43,855 bases of DNA, from assembly GCA_902793465.1 (NCBI GenBank), contig CADBDT010000023.1, positions 1-43,855 of the forward strand. The letters are read 5' to 3'. Made by a program: the position numbers and the translations under genes. Positions 1 through 7,260 of the stretch are shown piece after piece. The number at the start of each line of letters is the position of its first letter. Positions within the stretch are counted from its first letter, which is position 1. The notes under the pieces are model-generated. The model was given only the letters and a program-made list of their open reading frames with translations. It made no database searches and was not told the origin of the DNA. This DNA comes from an uncultured Coriobacteriaceae bacterium (GTDB lineage: Bacteria > Actinomycetota > Coriobacteriia > Coriobacteriales > Atopobiaceae).

Positions 1-564
1 CTTGGCGCGACCCATGTCGGGCGATACGACCACGGTGTTGTCCCAGTCGAAGTTCTTGGACAAAAAGTAGTCGCCCAGCAGGTAGAGCGCCGTAAGGTGC
101 GTAACGGGGATGTCAAAGAATCCCTGGATCTGCCCCTGGTGCAAGTCCAGCGTAATAACGCGGTCGTAGCCGGCGACCTCCAGGAGGTTTGCCACCAGGC
201 GTGCGGTAATGGGCTCACGCGAGTCGGATTTGCGGTCCTGGCGAGCATAGGCGTAGTGGGGGATAACGGCCGTAAGCGTGCCCACAGACGCGCGCTTGGC
301 GGCATCTCCGGCAACCAGCAGCTCCATAAGCAGGTCGTTAATGTTGCTACCCGCTATGGACTGAATAATAAATACCTCGTCGCCGCGAATCGACTCGTCA
401 AACTTGGCGTACGTTTCGCCGTTGGCGAACTTCTCTAGCGTAAGGCCGCTGAGCTCCAGGTGTAGAATCTGCGCAATACGACGTGCCAGCTCCGGATTGC
501 CGGTGCCGGAGTACAGCTTGATTTCCTTTTCTACGTTAAGCGGCTTGCTAAGATACTCGTACAT
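1..564 (-). CDS. prs: Ribose-phosphate pyrophosphokinase (PRPP synthetase), 5' part only
   Basis: Makes PRPP from ribose-5-phosphate and ATP for nucleotide, His and Trp synthesis in the cytoplasm. The first 188 residues are present and the rest runs off the left edge (family length about 310-320). Visible signatures are FANGE near residue 46, the RQDRK block at 108-112 in the ATP-binding region and DLHQGQIQGFFD at 140-151. The ATG is fixed by an in-frame TAG directly before it and by an AGGAGG ribosome binding site 8 bases upstream. That site lies inside the remnant of the glmU 3' end. The glmU-prs order is common in Gram-positive bacteria, and prs was probably translated by coupling to glmU termination. 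Since glmU now stops about 45 bases earlier, this coupling may be weakened. Confidence 0.97.
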   Translation of the reverse strand, partial: MYEYLSKPLNVEKEIKLYSGTGNPELARRIAQILHLELSGLTLEKFANGETYAKFDESIRGDEVFIIQSIAGSNINDLLMELLVAGDAAKRASVGTLTAVIPHYAYARQDRKSDSREPITARLVANLLEVAGYDRVITLDLHQGQIQGFFDIPVTHLTALYLLGDYFLSKNFDWDNTVVVSPDMGRAK

Positions 565-627
565 CTACTCTTCCTCCTGCATTCGCTTGCGGCGGGCTTT
601 GGCCCAGCCCTTAAGAATAAGCTGCTT
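565..627 (-). pseudogene. Out-of-frame remnant of the glmU C-terminus
   Basis: Between the present glmU stop and the prs start, a different frame encodes KGWAKARRKRMQEEE followed by TAG. This is the kind of basic tail that normally ends GlmU (compare the EGW motif plus basic residues at the E. coli GlmU terminus). About 28 codons expected between the VAPV motif and this tail are missing, and the join is not a multiple of three. Seen directly: the two frames. Inferred: an internal deletion with frameshift. Confidence 0.6.
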
Positions 628-1873
628 CAACGGGGGCCACCATCATGGTGTCCGACCCAATAAACACGTCGTTTCCTATGGTGGTGGGGCTCTTGTGCTT
701 GCCGTCGTAGTTGCAGGTAATGGAGCCTGCGCCAATGTTTACACCAGAGCCCATGGTGGTGTCGCCAATGTAGGAAAGGTGCGGCACCTTGGAGCCCTCG
801 CCAATGGTGGAGTTCTTTATCTCCACGTGCGTTCCCACGTGTGCGCCTGCAAGCAGGTGCGTGCCGGGCCGAAGATAAGCCCGCGGTCCAACGGTAACGT
901 CCTTCTCAATTACGGTGTCGTAGCCAACGGTCTCCTCTACGCTGGAGCCATCGGCCACGGTAACGTTGGTAAGACGCGTGTTGGGGCCAATAACGCACTC
1001 CTCGCCAATGGAGGTGTTTCCCCACAGCATGGTTTGCGGCAGTAGCTCGGTATCGCGGCCCACGGTTACGTCTGGGCCTACCCACACCTGGTTGGGGTCC
1101 AGCATGGTAACGCCCTCGTTCATTAGCTGCTCGTTAATGCGCAGCTGCATAATCTTTGTTGCGGCTGCCAGCTGAACGCGCGAGTTGATGCCCAGCATCT
1201 CCGTAAAGTCCTCGGCGCATACGGCAGAAACCGGCTCGCCCATGCCCACGTAGATTTCCACCATGTCGGTAAGGTAGTACTCACCCTGGGCATTGTTCGT
1301 GCCAATCTTGTCTATGTTCTCCGTCAGGCGTCCGCCGCAGAAGCAGAAGATGCCGGAGTTGCATTCGGTAAGGTTTGCCTGCTCCTCGGGGGTGCAGTCC
1401 TTGTGCTCCACAATGGCTTCCACCGCGCCGGACTCGCTGCGGCGAATGCGGCCGTAGCCAGTGGGGTCGGACGGGCGCATGGTTAGCACGGTGCAGGCGT
1501 TGTGGTTGCTCCTGGTTTCGTCTATAAGGTCTCTAATGGTCTGCGCGCGCACGAGGGGCGTGTCGCCGGTAAGTACGACGGTGGGTCCTTGGAATCCTCC
1601 AATTGCGTCGCGTACGCAGCGTACGGCATGACCGGTTCCCAGACGTTCGGTTTGTTCCACGCACTCTACGTCGTCCGCATCGGCAAAAATCGCACGCACC
1701 TCATCGGCACCGTTGCCTACAACCACAATTATGCGGTCGGCGCCCGCCTTGCGAGCAGCGTCAACGGTCCACCACACGAGTGGCTTGTCCAGCAGCTTAT
1801 GTGCGACCTTGGGATGACGGGACTTCATGCGCGTTCCTTCGCCAGCGGCGAGGACAATCGCGTTAATGGGCAT
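611..1873 (-). CDS. glmU: Bifunctional GlmU (UDP-GlcNAc pyrophosphorylase / GlcN-1-P acetyltransferase), C-terminally truncated
   Basis: GlmU acetylates glucosamine-1-phosphate and then couples it to UTP, giving UDP-GlcNAc for peptidoglycan. The N-terminal uridyltransferase domain is intact: LAAGEGTRMKS at about residues 8-18, then LTGDTPL and NSGIF. The left-handed beta-helix acetyltransferase domain starts near 245 and keeps SYIGD, GAGSITCNYDG and VFIGSDT. The frame then ends abruptly after VAPV with EAAYS, giving 420 residues against the usual 450-460. The last helix coils, which in E. coli carry residues contributing to acetyl-CoA binding (A423 and R440), are absent. A matching tail lies out of frame just downstream. 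ATG 1873 is chosen for the GGAGG 6-7 bases upstream. Acetyltransferase activity is doubtful if the sequence is correct. An assembly or base error is the main alternative. Confidence 0.9.
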   Translation of the reverse strand: MPINAIVLAAGEGTRMKSRHPKVAHKLLDKPLVWWTVDAARKAGADRIIVVVGNGADEVRAIFADADDVECVEQTERLGTGHAVRCVRDAIGGFQGPTVVLTGDTPLVRAQTIRDLIDETRSNHNACTVLTMRPSDPTGYGRIRRSESGAVEAIVEHKDCTPEEQANLTECNSGIFCFCGGRLTENIDKIGTNNAQGEYYLTDMVEIYVGMGEPVSAVCAEDFTEMLGINSRVQLAAATKIMQLRINEQLMNEGVTMLDPNQVWVGPDVTVGRDTELLPQTMLWGNTSIGEECVIGPNTRLTNVTVADGSSVEETVGYDTVIEKDVTVGPRAYLRPGTHLLAGAHVGTHVEIKNSTIGEGSKVPHLSYIGDTTMGSGVNIGAGSITCNYDGKHKSPTTIGNDVFIGSDTMMVAPVEAAYS

Positions 1874-2062
1874 AAGGCCTCCAACAGTTTTGCTGTCCCA
1901 ATACGGTCTCTATTTTAGCGCACATCTCAGATGGCAACAGCCCCCATTTTTCTTCGGGCTTGGGGAATACTTCCTTCCGAGCCTTCCGGAAAGTACACGC
2001 TCGGGTCTGCGGCCACGAGCTTCCGGACAGCTTGGCGGAAGCGTCTCGGACACATCCATGCG

Positions 2063-3781
2063 CTAGTTGCGGACGTATGCCTTTATGACCACGATCTGCT
2101 CGTCTGGCTGGACGGGCTCCAGCGTGTAGGGCCCGCAAGCCGCCGGAACCACGAACGTTTCGGCGTAGTGCACCACAAAGGGCGCAAAGGAACCGCTGGG
2201 GCTCTTTGCCACGGCGGCCGTACCCTCCACCAAGTTGAGCATGTGCGCGCCGGCACTGGCATCGTGTTTGGTAACGCCGCGGCTGGTAAAGCGTCGCGTC
2301 TCTATGAACTCGAGCTCATGAAGCCCGGTGTGTTCCTCCAGGTAGTCGTCTCCCTCGTGCACTACCTCCGTGGCGTTTACGAGGTTTTGCTGCACCCAGC
2401 GCGTGGTGCGGTCCCATTGGATGTTTTGCAGACCCTCCTCTAGATGGATGGGTCGAGGAAGTCCGTCAAGGCCCAAACGATCCCAGTCCCACATCTTGAA
2501 GGTAAAGTTGTAAGGCGTCGCGCTTATCTCCAGCACCATGGTGTTGGCTGCCGAGCAGTGCAGCGTTCCGGCAGGTATAAGAAAGTGGTCGTGACGCTTT
2601 GCGGGAAAGCGGTTTGCGTATGCGTCGGCATCGAACTTGGACAGGCCGGCCTGGGCGTCGCGCAGGCCGGCTGCGAACTCCTGGCGGTCGACGCCCTCCT
2701 TAAGGCCCAGGTATACACCGCCACCCTCGCCGGCATCCAGAATGTAGTAGCTCTCGTCCTGGGTGTAGGTCATGCCGTAATGGCTGCGGATGTATTCCGT
2801 CATGGGGTGCACCTGCAGGCTAAGGTTTTGCCCACCCATCGTGTCTAGGAGGTCAAAGCGAATGGGAAACTCGGCTCCAAACCTGCAGTAGTTTGCCATC
2901 CCCAGCAGCTCGACGGGCTGGTACAGCACAAGGTCCTGGGCGGGGACCTCCACGCGCACATCTCCAAAGCGTAGGTAAATGCTGTTTTCCTCCGGAACCC
3001 CATCGAAGGACCAGGCATAGTTCGGGGCATCCTCGTTTAGCCCGCAGACCTTCTTCATCCATTGGCCACCCCATACGCCGGGGTCGAAGTAGGGCACCAG
3101 GCGGAAGGGCGTGCGCGCCACGGTGCGAAGGCCATCGCGCAGGGCTGTTCCGCGAACAAGCTTGGGGTTGTCGGTAACATTGGAGTCGAGCAGATAGTCC
3201 ATGTGCTCGAAGACTTCCATCTTGCGTTTGTCGGCTATGCGCCATTCCACAAAGTAGCCGCGCTTTATTTTGCGCAACGGGTCTTCATCTTCGTTGTGGG
3301 CGCGGAAGTTTGGCATCCCCGCACGATACCGAAGCTGGATTTCCCAGCGTGCGAGGTCACAGTACACGAAGGTGTCTGCAGGGGCGATAAGCCCCGCACC
3401 GACGCCATACACGAGCGTCCTGCCCGTATGCGGCACGGTCTTGCGCGCGGACTCGAGCGCCTTTGGGTCTATGAAGTCTTCCATGCGGCCGTAGAACATT
3501 ACCCCGCGTACGCGGTCGTCGGTAAGGTGGGGGCGTATGCGGCGTCCGAGCTCGTCGCCGTCGTAAAACACATGGTCGGAGAGGATTGTGGTGTCTGGCA
3601 GAAAGGCGCCGCGCACGAGCTCGAGCACCTCGTCGCTTACGCCGGGGTAGCATTCCACCACAAAGGTGTGGTTTGCCTGCCGAGCCAGCTCGCCCAGCTT
3701 TCTCGCAACGGCTTTGGTCCCCTCCCACGCTTCGCCGTCATGCCCATGGATAACGGTTTGTGGAAAACGGTCGTAGCTCAT
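2063..3781 (-). CDS. manA: Class I mannose-6-phosphate isomerase, long two-domain form
   Basis: Interconverts mannose-6-phosphate and fructose-6-phosphate, using zinc, for mannose catabolism or GDP-mannose supply. From the chosen start it has 572 residues. The C-terminal half is the cupin isomerase: GVWGG near 235, the metal-binding QVHP at about 323-326, DESYYIL, and PAGTLH at about 403-408. The first 220 or so residues form a separate domain of nucleotide-kinase-like appearance without a recognisable Walker A loop. Long proteins of this type occur in Firmicutes, but the role of the extra domain is unknown to me. The frame stays open for 38 more codons upstream, but those run into intergenic hairpin DNA. 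ATG 3781 has an ideal AGGAGGGG site 4-5 bases upstream. A hairpin pair separates it from the PPC gene, so it is probably its own transcription unit. Confidence 0.9.
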   Translation of the reverse strand: MSYDRFPQTVIHGHDGEAWEGTKAVARKLGELARQANHTFVVECYPGVSDEVLELVRGAFLPDTTILSDHVFYDGDELGRRIRPHLTDDRVRGVMFYGRMEDFIDPKALESARKTVPHTGRTLVYGVGAGLIAPADTFVYCDLARWEIQLRYRAGMPNFRAHNEDEDPLRKIKRGYFVEWRIADKRKMEVFEHMDYLLDSNVTDNPKLVRGTALRDGLRTVARTPFRLVPYFDPGVWGGQWMKKVCGLNEDAPNYAWSFDGVPEENSIYLRFGDVRVEVPAQDLVLYQPVELLGMANYCRFGAEFPIRFDLLDTMGGQNLSLQVHPMTEYIRSHYGMTYTQDESYYILDAGEGGGVYLGLKEGVDRQEFAAGLRDAQAGLSKFDADAYANRFPAKRHDHFLIPAGTLHCSAANTMVLEISATPYNFTFKMWDWDRLGLDGLPRPIHLEEGLQNIQWDRTTRWVQQNLVNATEVVHEGDDYLEEHTGLHELEFIETRRFTSRGVTKHDASAGAHMLNLVEGTAAVAKSPSGSFAPFVVHYAETFVVPAACGPYTLEPVQPDEQIVVIKAYVRN

Positions 3782-3852
3782 AACCCCTCCTGTCCCCATG
3801 TACGCATTGTAGCGCTCGGAGGCATACCAGGCGGCAGTTCGCGCAAGGAGCG

Positions 3853-3914
3853 GACCTACCAAGAGGGAGCGCCCCTCTTGGTAGGTCCCAATCAAGAGGG
3901 GTACTCCCTCTTGA
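3853..3914. repeat. Intergenic hairpin pair, family B (TACCAAGAGGG / TCAAGAGGG)
   Basis: Two back-to-back hairpins lie between the PPC-domain gene and manA. The first is a perfect 15-bp stem (3853-3867 with 3873-3887). The second has a 9-bp stem (3892-3900 with 3906-3914) and loop GTACT. Similar A/CCTATCAAGAGGG-type arms occur at 27628, 37462 and 38379. No long T tract follows on either strand. It may still stop or stabilise the transcript end of the PPC gene. Confidence 0.85.
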
Positions 3915-3926
3915 GAGGTCGGTTGC

Positions 3927-4361
3927 CTAGAACGACCAGAACCTCGTGCCCGTTACGGGATCCGGGGCGCTTCCAATAACGCCGCCGATTACGGGGCGCA
4001 GGTCAATTTCGGCGGTGTAGCGCACGACGGCAGACTTTAGGTGGCCGGACGCGACGCAATGCGTCTCGCCGTCGCGGAACGAAAAGAGCGCGTGCGCGTG
4101 CCAGAACGTGCCGTCGTCCCCTCCGTCCACCACGTTGCCGTTAAGCGAGACGAGCTCGAGCACCCCCTCGTGGCGCTCGGTGCTAAACGTCCCCGCATCG
4201 GGGTCGAATACCTGTATTTCCGCTGACCCGCAACCGCCGATGCCAGAAAACGTCGCAGACTTAATGCCCTCCTTCGCGCACACGTCGAGTATGGAGGAAA
4301 CAATTTCCTCGTCCTTGTCCACGCGGATGTAGACTGCGTCCCCAAAGTGCCTGTAGTCCAT
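3927..4361 (-). CDS. PPC-domain (DUF296) putative DNA-binding protein
   Basis: A single-domain protein of 144 residues, the normal size for bacterial PPC (plants-and-prokaryotes conserved) proteins, which form trimers. Recognised by FSGIGGCGSAEI near residues 38-49, the His pair in WHAHALFS (H88, H90) and the closing SGHL (105-108). These histidines correspond to the conserved surface site of the family. Bacterial members have no firmly established role, and DNA binding is inferred from plant AT-hook relatives; there is no AT-hook here. ATG 4361 has an AGAAGGGA site. It lies 24 bases after the ABC ATPase gene on the same strand, so it is probably the last gene of that transport operon. Confidence 0.85.
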   Translation of the reverse strand: MDYRHFGDAVYIRVDKDEEIVSSILDVCAKEGIKSATFSGIGGCGSAEIQVFDPDAGTFSTERHEGVLELVSLNGNVVDGGDDGTFWHAHALFSFRDGETHCVASGHLKSAVVRYTAEIDLRPVIGGVIGSAPDPVTGTRFWSF

Positions 4362-4385
4362 GGCGAATCCCTTCTTTGCTGGTGC

Positions 4386-5471
4386 CTATCGAATCGTAAC
4401 CACAATCTGGTTCGGAAGCTCGTCGGTCTCGTCGTAGGAGTGCTCGATCTGGGACGCGCTGGCACGCAGCACGTCTTTAACAATCTCGTCTGCCTTGGCC
4501 GTAACATCTGACGCCTGGCCGTTGTATCGAATCTCGATGGTCGCGCTCTTTTGCGTCTCCGACCACTCTATAACGGCATCGACCTTTGGGTTCTCCAAGT
4601 TTGGCACAATAAGCAGGGCAATCTCCTCGAATGTTAGCTGGATGTGGTACGACTGCTCAGGTGGTATCTGGCTCTTCAGGGCGTACTTCTCTATCTCGCT
4701 CATCATGCCAAGAAGGTCGTAGTCCTTATCTCGGATGCTAAGCTCCAGCACCTTGAGCCGCCGCACGAACCTCTTGGTCTTCTGGCGATGCGGGTTGTCA
4801 AACACCTGCTCGGGGGCGCCGTCCTCGTAGATGCCGCCCTCGTCCATGTAAAAGACCCTGTTGCAAATGGCTCGCGCGAAGGCCATCTCGTGCGTTACGA
4901 TCATTATCGTCTTGCCGGTGGTTGCCAGCTCGCGAATTACCGCTTGCACCTCGCTCACCATCGTGGGGTCCAGCGCGCTGGTGGGCTCGTCGAACAGGAT
5001 GACCTCCGGGTCCATGGCAAGCGTGCGCGCTATTGCGACGCGCTGCTTTTGTCCGCCCGACAGCTCGTCCGGATAGTTCATGGCCTTGCTGGCAAGGCCC
5101 ACCATGCGCAGGAGGTGCATGGCCTCGTCGTAGGCTTCCTGCCTGGAGGTGCCCAGCAGCTCCACGGGGGGAAGCATAACGTTTTCGACTATCGTTCGGT
5201 GGCCAAACAGGTTGAAGGACTGGAACACCATGCCCAGCTTCTTGCGAACCTCGTTTATGTTGCAGGCGGGGTCGGTAATCTCCACGTCGTCGAGCCATAC
5301 CCTGCCCGAGGTCGGCTTCTCCAGCTGGTTAATGCACCTAAGCAGCGTGCTCTTTCCCGTGCCGGATGGCCCTATAACGGATATAACGTCGCCGTCGTTT
5401 ATGGTGGCGTTCACATCCTTTAGCGGAGTGACGTTGGGATACTCCTTTCGGAGGTGCTCGATTCTAATCAT
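4386..5471 (-). CDS. Polar amino-acid ABC transporter ATPase with C-terminal extension
   Basis: Cytoplasmic ATPase of a GlnQ/HisP-type importer. All motifs are present: Walker A GPSGTGKS (34-41), Q-loop Q84, signature LSGGQ (137-141), Walker B VILFDE (157-162) and switch H194. The usual family length is about 240-250; this protein has 361. Residues from about 245 on form an extra domain (DYDLLGMMSEIEKYAL, then QLTFEEIALLIVPNLENP) reminiscent of the alpha/beta fold of anti-sigma-factor/HATPase-like proteins. Catalytic GHKL motifs are not obvious, so the resemblance is weak. The start overlaps the permease stop by 8 bases, typical of translational coupling, so substrate specificity should follow the upstream binding-protein/permease gene. 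Confidence 0.93.
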   Translation of the reverse strand: MIRIEHLRKEYPNVTPLKDVNATINDGDVISVIGPSGTGKSTLLRCINQLEKPTSGRVWLDDVEITDPACNINEVRKKLGMVFQSFNLFGHRTIVENVMLPPVELLGTSRQEAYDEAMHLLRMVGLASKAMNYPDELSGGQKQRVAIARTLAMDPEVILFDEPTSALDPTMVSEVQAVIRELATTGKTIMIVTHEMAFARAICNRVFYMDEGGIYEDGAPEQVFDNPHRQKTKRFVRRLKVLELSIRDKDYDLLGMMSEIEKYALKSQIPPEQSYHIQLTFEEIALLIVPNLENPKVDAVIEWSETQKSATIEIRYNGQASDVTAKADEIVKDVLRASASQIEHSYDETDELPNQIVVTIR

Positions 5472-7019
5472 GGACCTTCACTCCCTTTAGGACGTCTTCG
5501 TCGCTGCGACGCTTGGGGTCTATGGAAACCTGGATGCGGCTTACGAGGTAGCCCAAAAGCCCTTCCAGGGCAAAGTAGATAATGGTAATCGCAATAAGCG
5601 GGAAGAACGCCTCGTACGTGCGGCTGCGCACTATGTCGCCCATCTTGGTAAGGTCCTGCACGGCAATGTATCCAACAATGGACGTGGCCTTAATAAGGTT
5701 TACGACCTCGCCCTTAAAGGAATCCGCAATATGGGGTAGCGCCTGCGGCAGAATAATTTTGAAGAAGGTCTTTCTGTCGGAATAGCCAAGGGCAAAGGCC
5801 GCCTCGCGCTGCCCTGCGTCAACTGCGCCAACACCCATCTTCAACAGGCCAAACACCGACGTGCCAAAGGTAAGGGTAAACGCGACGACCGACACCGCAA
5901 TGCCCCCTATGGAAAAGCTGCCAAACACGATGTAGTACAAGATCATAAGCAGCACCACGCCTGGCATGCCCTGTACCAACCACATGCATGCCCCGCTTAT
6001 TCCGTTGGCAATCCGGCCGCCGTTGCGACACAGCAAGAACACGGCAAAGCCGAGGAGCGATCCAAGGACAATGGACAAGACCGTAATGAGCAGCGTGGTT
6101 CCTATGCCCTCCAAGAACAATTTCCAGCGGCTCTCTTTCAAAAACGTCTTGCTAAAGCTTTCGCCGATTGCCGCTATTGGCGACGAGGCGCCTTCTCCTG
6201 CGCCGGCTGCCTGCTCGGTGCCAAGCACGGCCATAACCGTTCCGCCTGTGTAGTAGGGCTCGGAGAAGTTAACGCCCTGCTTGCGCTCTTCGGTAATGGT
6301 TACGCCCGCCATTGCAAAGTCTGCTTTGCCCGACTGAACGGCAGGTAGGATGCCGTCAAAGTTCATTGGGACTACCTCGAGCCCATAGCCGTTGCTCTGG
6401 CAGAACTTAACGGCAAGCTCTACCTCCATCCCCACTACCTCGTTGTTGTGATAGTAGTTCATGGGCGGATAGCCGCCTTCGGTTGCCATTACGAGCATGC
6501 CCTTCGAGGCGGGAAGGGCGCTGTAGTCCGGCACGGTCTTTTCGGCCTCGGGACCCTTGATCCACTTTTCTGCGAGCCTTTTGAGGTCGCCGGAATCTCT
6601 GTTGCGCACAATCCAGTCGTCGAACTCCTTCTGAGCGCGTCCCCCTCCGTCGACTTTGGAAGCACGACGCCAAACTCAAAGCTGTCGAGACGGTCGTCAA
6701 GTATTTTGAGTCTGGGGTTTTCCGTCGCTATAAGCTGGATTACCGGTTCGTCGCCCGGAAAGCCGTCAATCTTGTTTGACGTAACCGCCTCCGCCAGGTC
6801 GGCGTAGGTGTTGTAGTATTCAATCTTGGCGTTTGGAAGGCTCTGCTTCGTTATGGCGTCAAACGTGCTGCCCGTCTGCACGCCAATCCGCTTGCCGTCC
6901 AGCTCCTTTAGGGAGGAAAACCCAGGCGTCTCGGCCAGGGCGAGGGCGGGAAGGCATATGGCAAGCGCTATGGGAACAAATATGGCCGCCAACAGCAGTA
7001 CCTTAAGATGTCTTTTCAA
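5464..7019 (-). pseudogene. ABC transporter tandem substrate-binding protein/permease fusion, frameshifted
   Basis: The reconstructed product has, in order: a signal peptide, one substrate-binding region (SSLKELDGKRIGVQTGSTFD onward), a second binding domain (ATEGGYPPMNYYH to FSEPYYTGG) and a HisM/GlnP-type permease with an EAA loop (EAAFALGYSDRKTFFKIILP). It would import a polar amino acid with the ATPase encoded next. The reading frame breaks at 6631-6635. Upstream the frame ends in ALRRSSTTG; one frame over, the expected QKEFDDWIVRN continues. Restoring one C at CTC-AG (coding strand) would heal it. The start is taken as TTG 7019, where GAGGAGG sits 5-6 bases upstream and the signal peptide KRHLKVLLLAAIF begins. 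It is either a true pseudogene or a one-base sequence error. Confidence 0.85.
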
Positions 7020-7112
7020 AAGGGCCTCCTCACACTCGACCAGTCCGCACATAAAGATTAGACCATAAAGAGAGTGGCGCTCCCCGGGATGAATCGGGAC
7101 ACGGCGTTGATT

Positions 7113-7224
7113 GGGCGTGCCGTGAGGGGATACTCCCCATCGGGTACATCGCGGCCAGGGGTTCCTTTGCGGATCGGCCCATCCGCGATGTACCCGTAGG
7201 GGAGTATCCCCTCACGGCACGCCC
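7113..7224. repeat. Intergenic long inverted repeat, family A copy 1
   Basis: Arms 7113-7154 and 7183-7224 are complementary over about 42 bp (GGGCGTGCCGTGAGGGGATA...), with one small internal mismatch. Each arm holds its own mini-palindrome (GGGGATACTCCCC or GGGGAGTATCCCC), so a branched cruciform can form. The 28-base centre contains a smaller GCGGAT/ATCCGC stem. A near copy, including the centre, lies at 10125. It separates the ABC operon from the divergent-domain GGDEF gene, both on the minus strand. Confidence 0.92.
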
Positions 7225-7260
7225 CTTTCGGTCGGCCAGCCTCAGGCCTAAGATACGTCC

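Noticed and set aside
1863..2138. Short minus-strand frame upstream of glmU
   Set aside because: It crosses the intergenic region and the manA end, and has no ribosome binding site or family resemblance.
3782..3895. Longer N-terminus for mannose-6-phosphate isomerase
   Set aside because: The extra 38 codons are intergenic hairpin sequence, and the ATG at 3781 has an ideal ribosome binding site.
6625..6640. Programmed ribosomal frameshift in the ABC binding-protein gene
   Set aside because: No slippery heptamer and no convincing downstream stimulatory structure at the break; a lost base is simpler.
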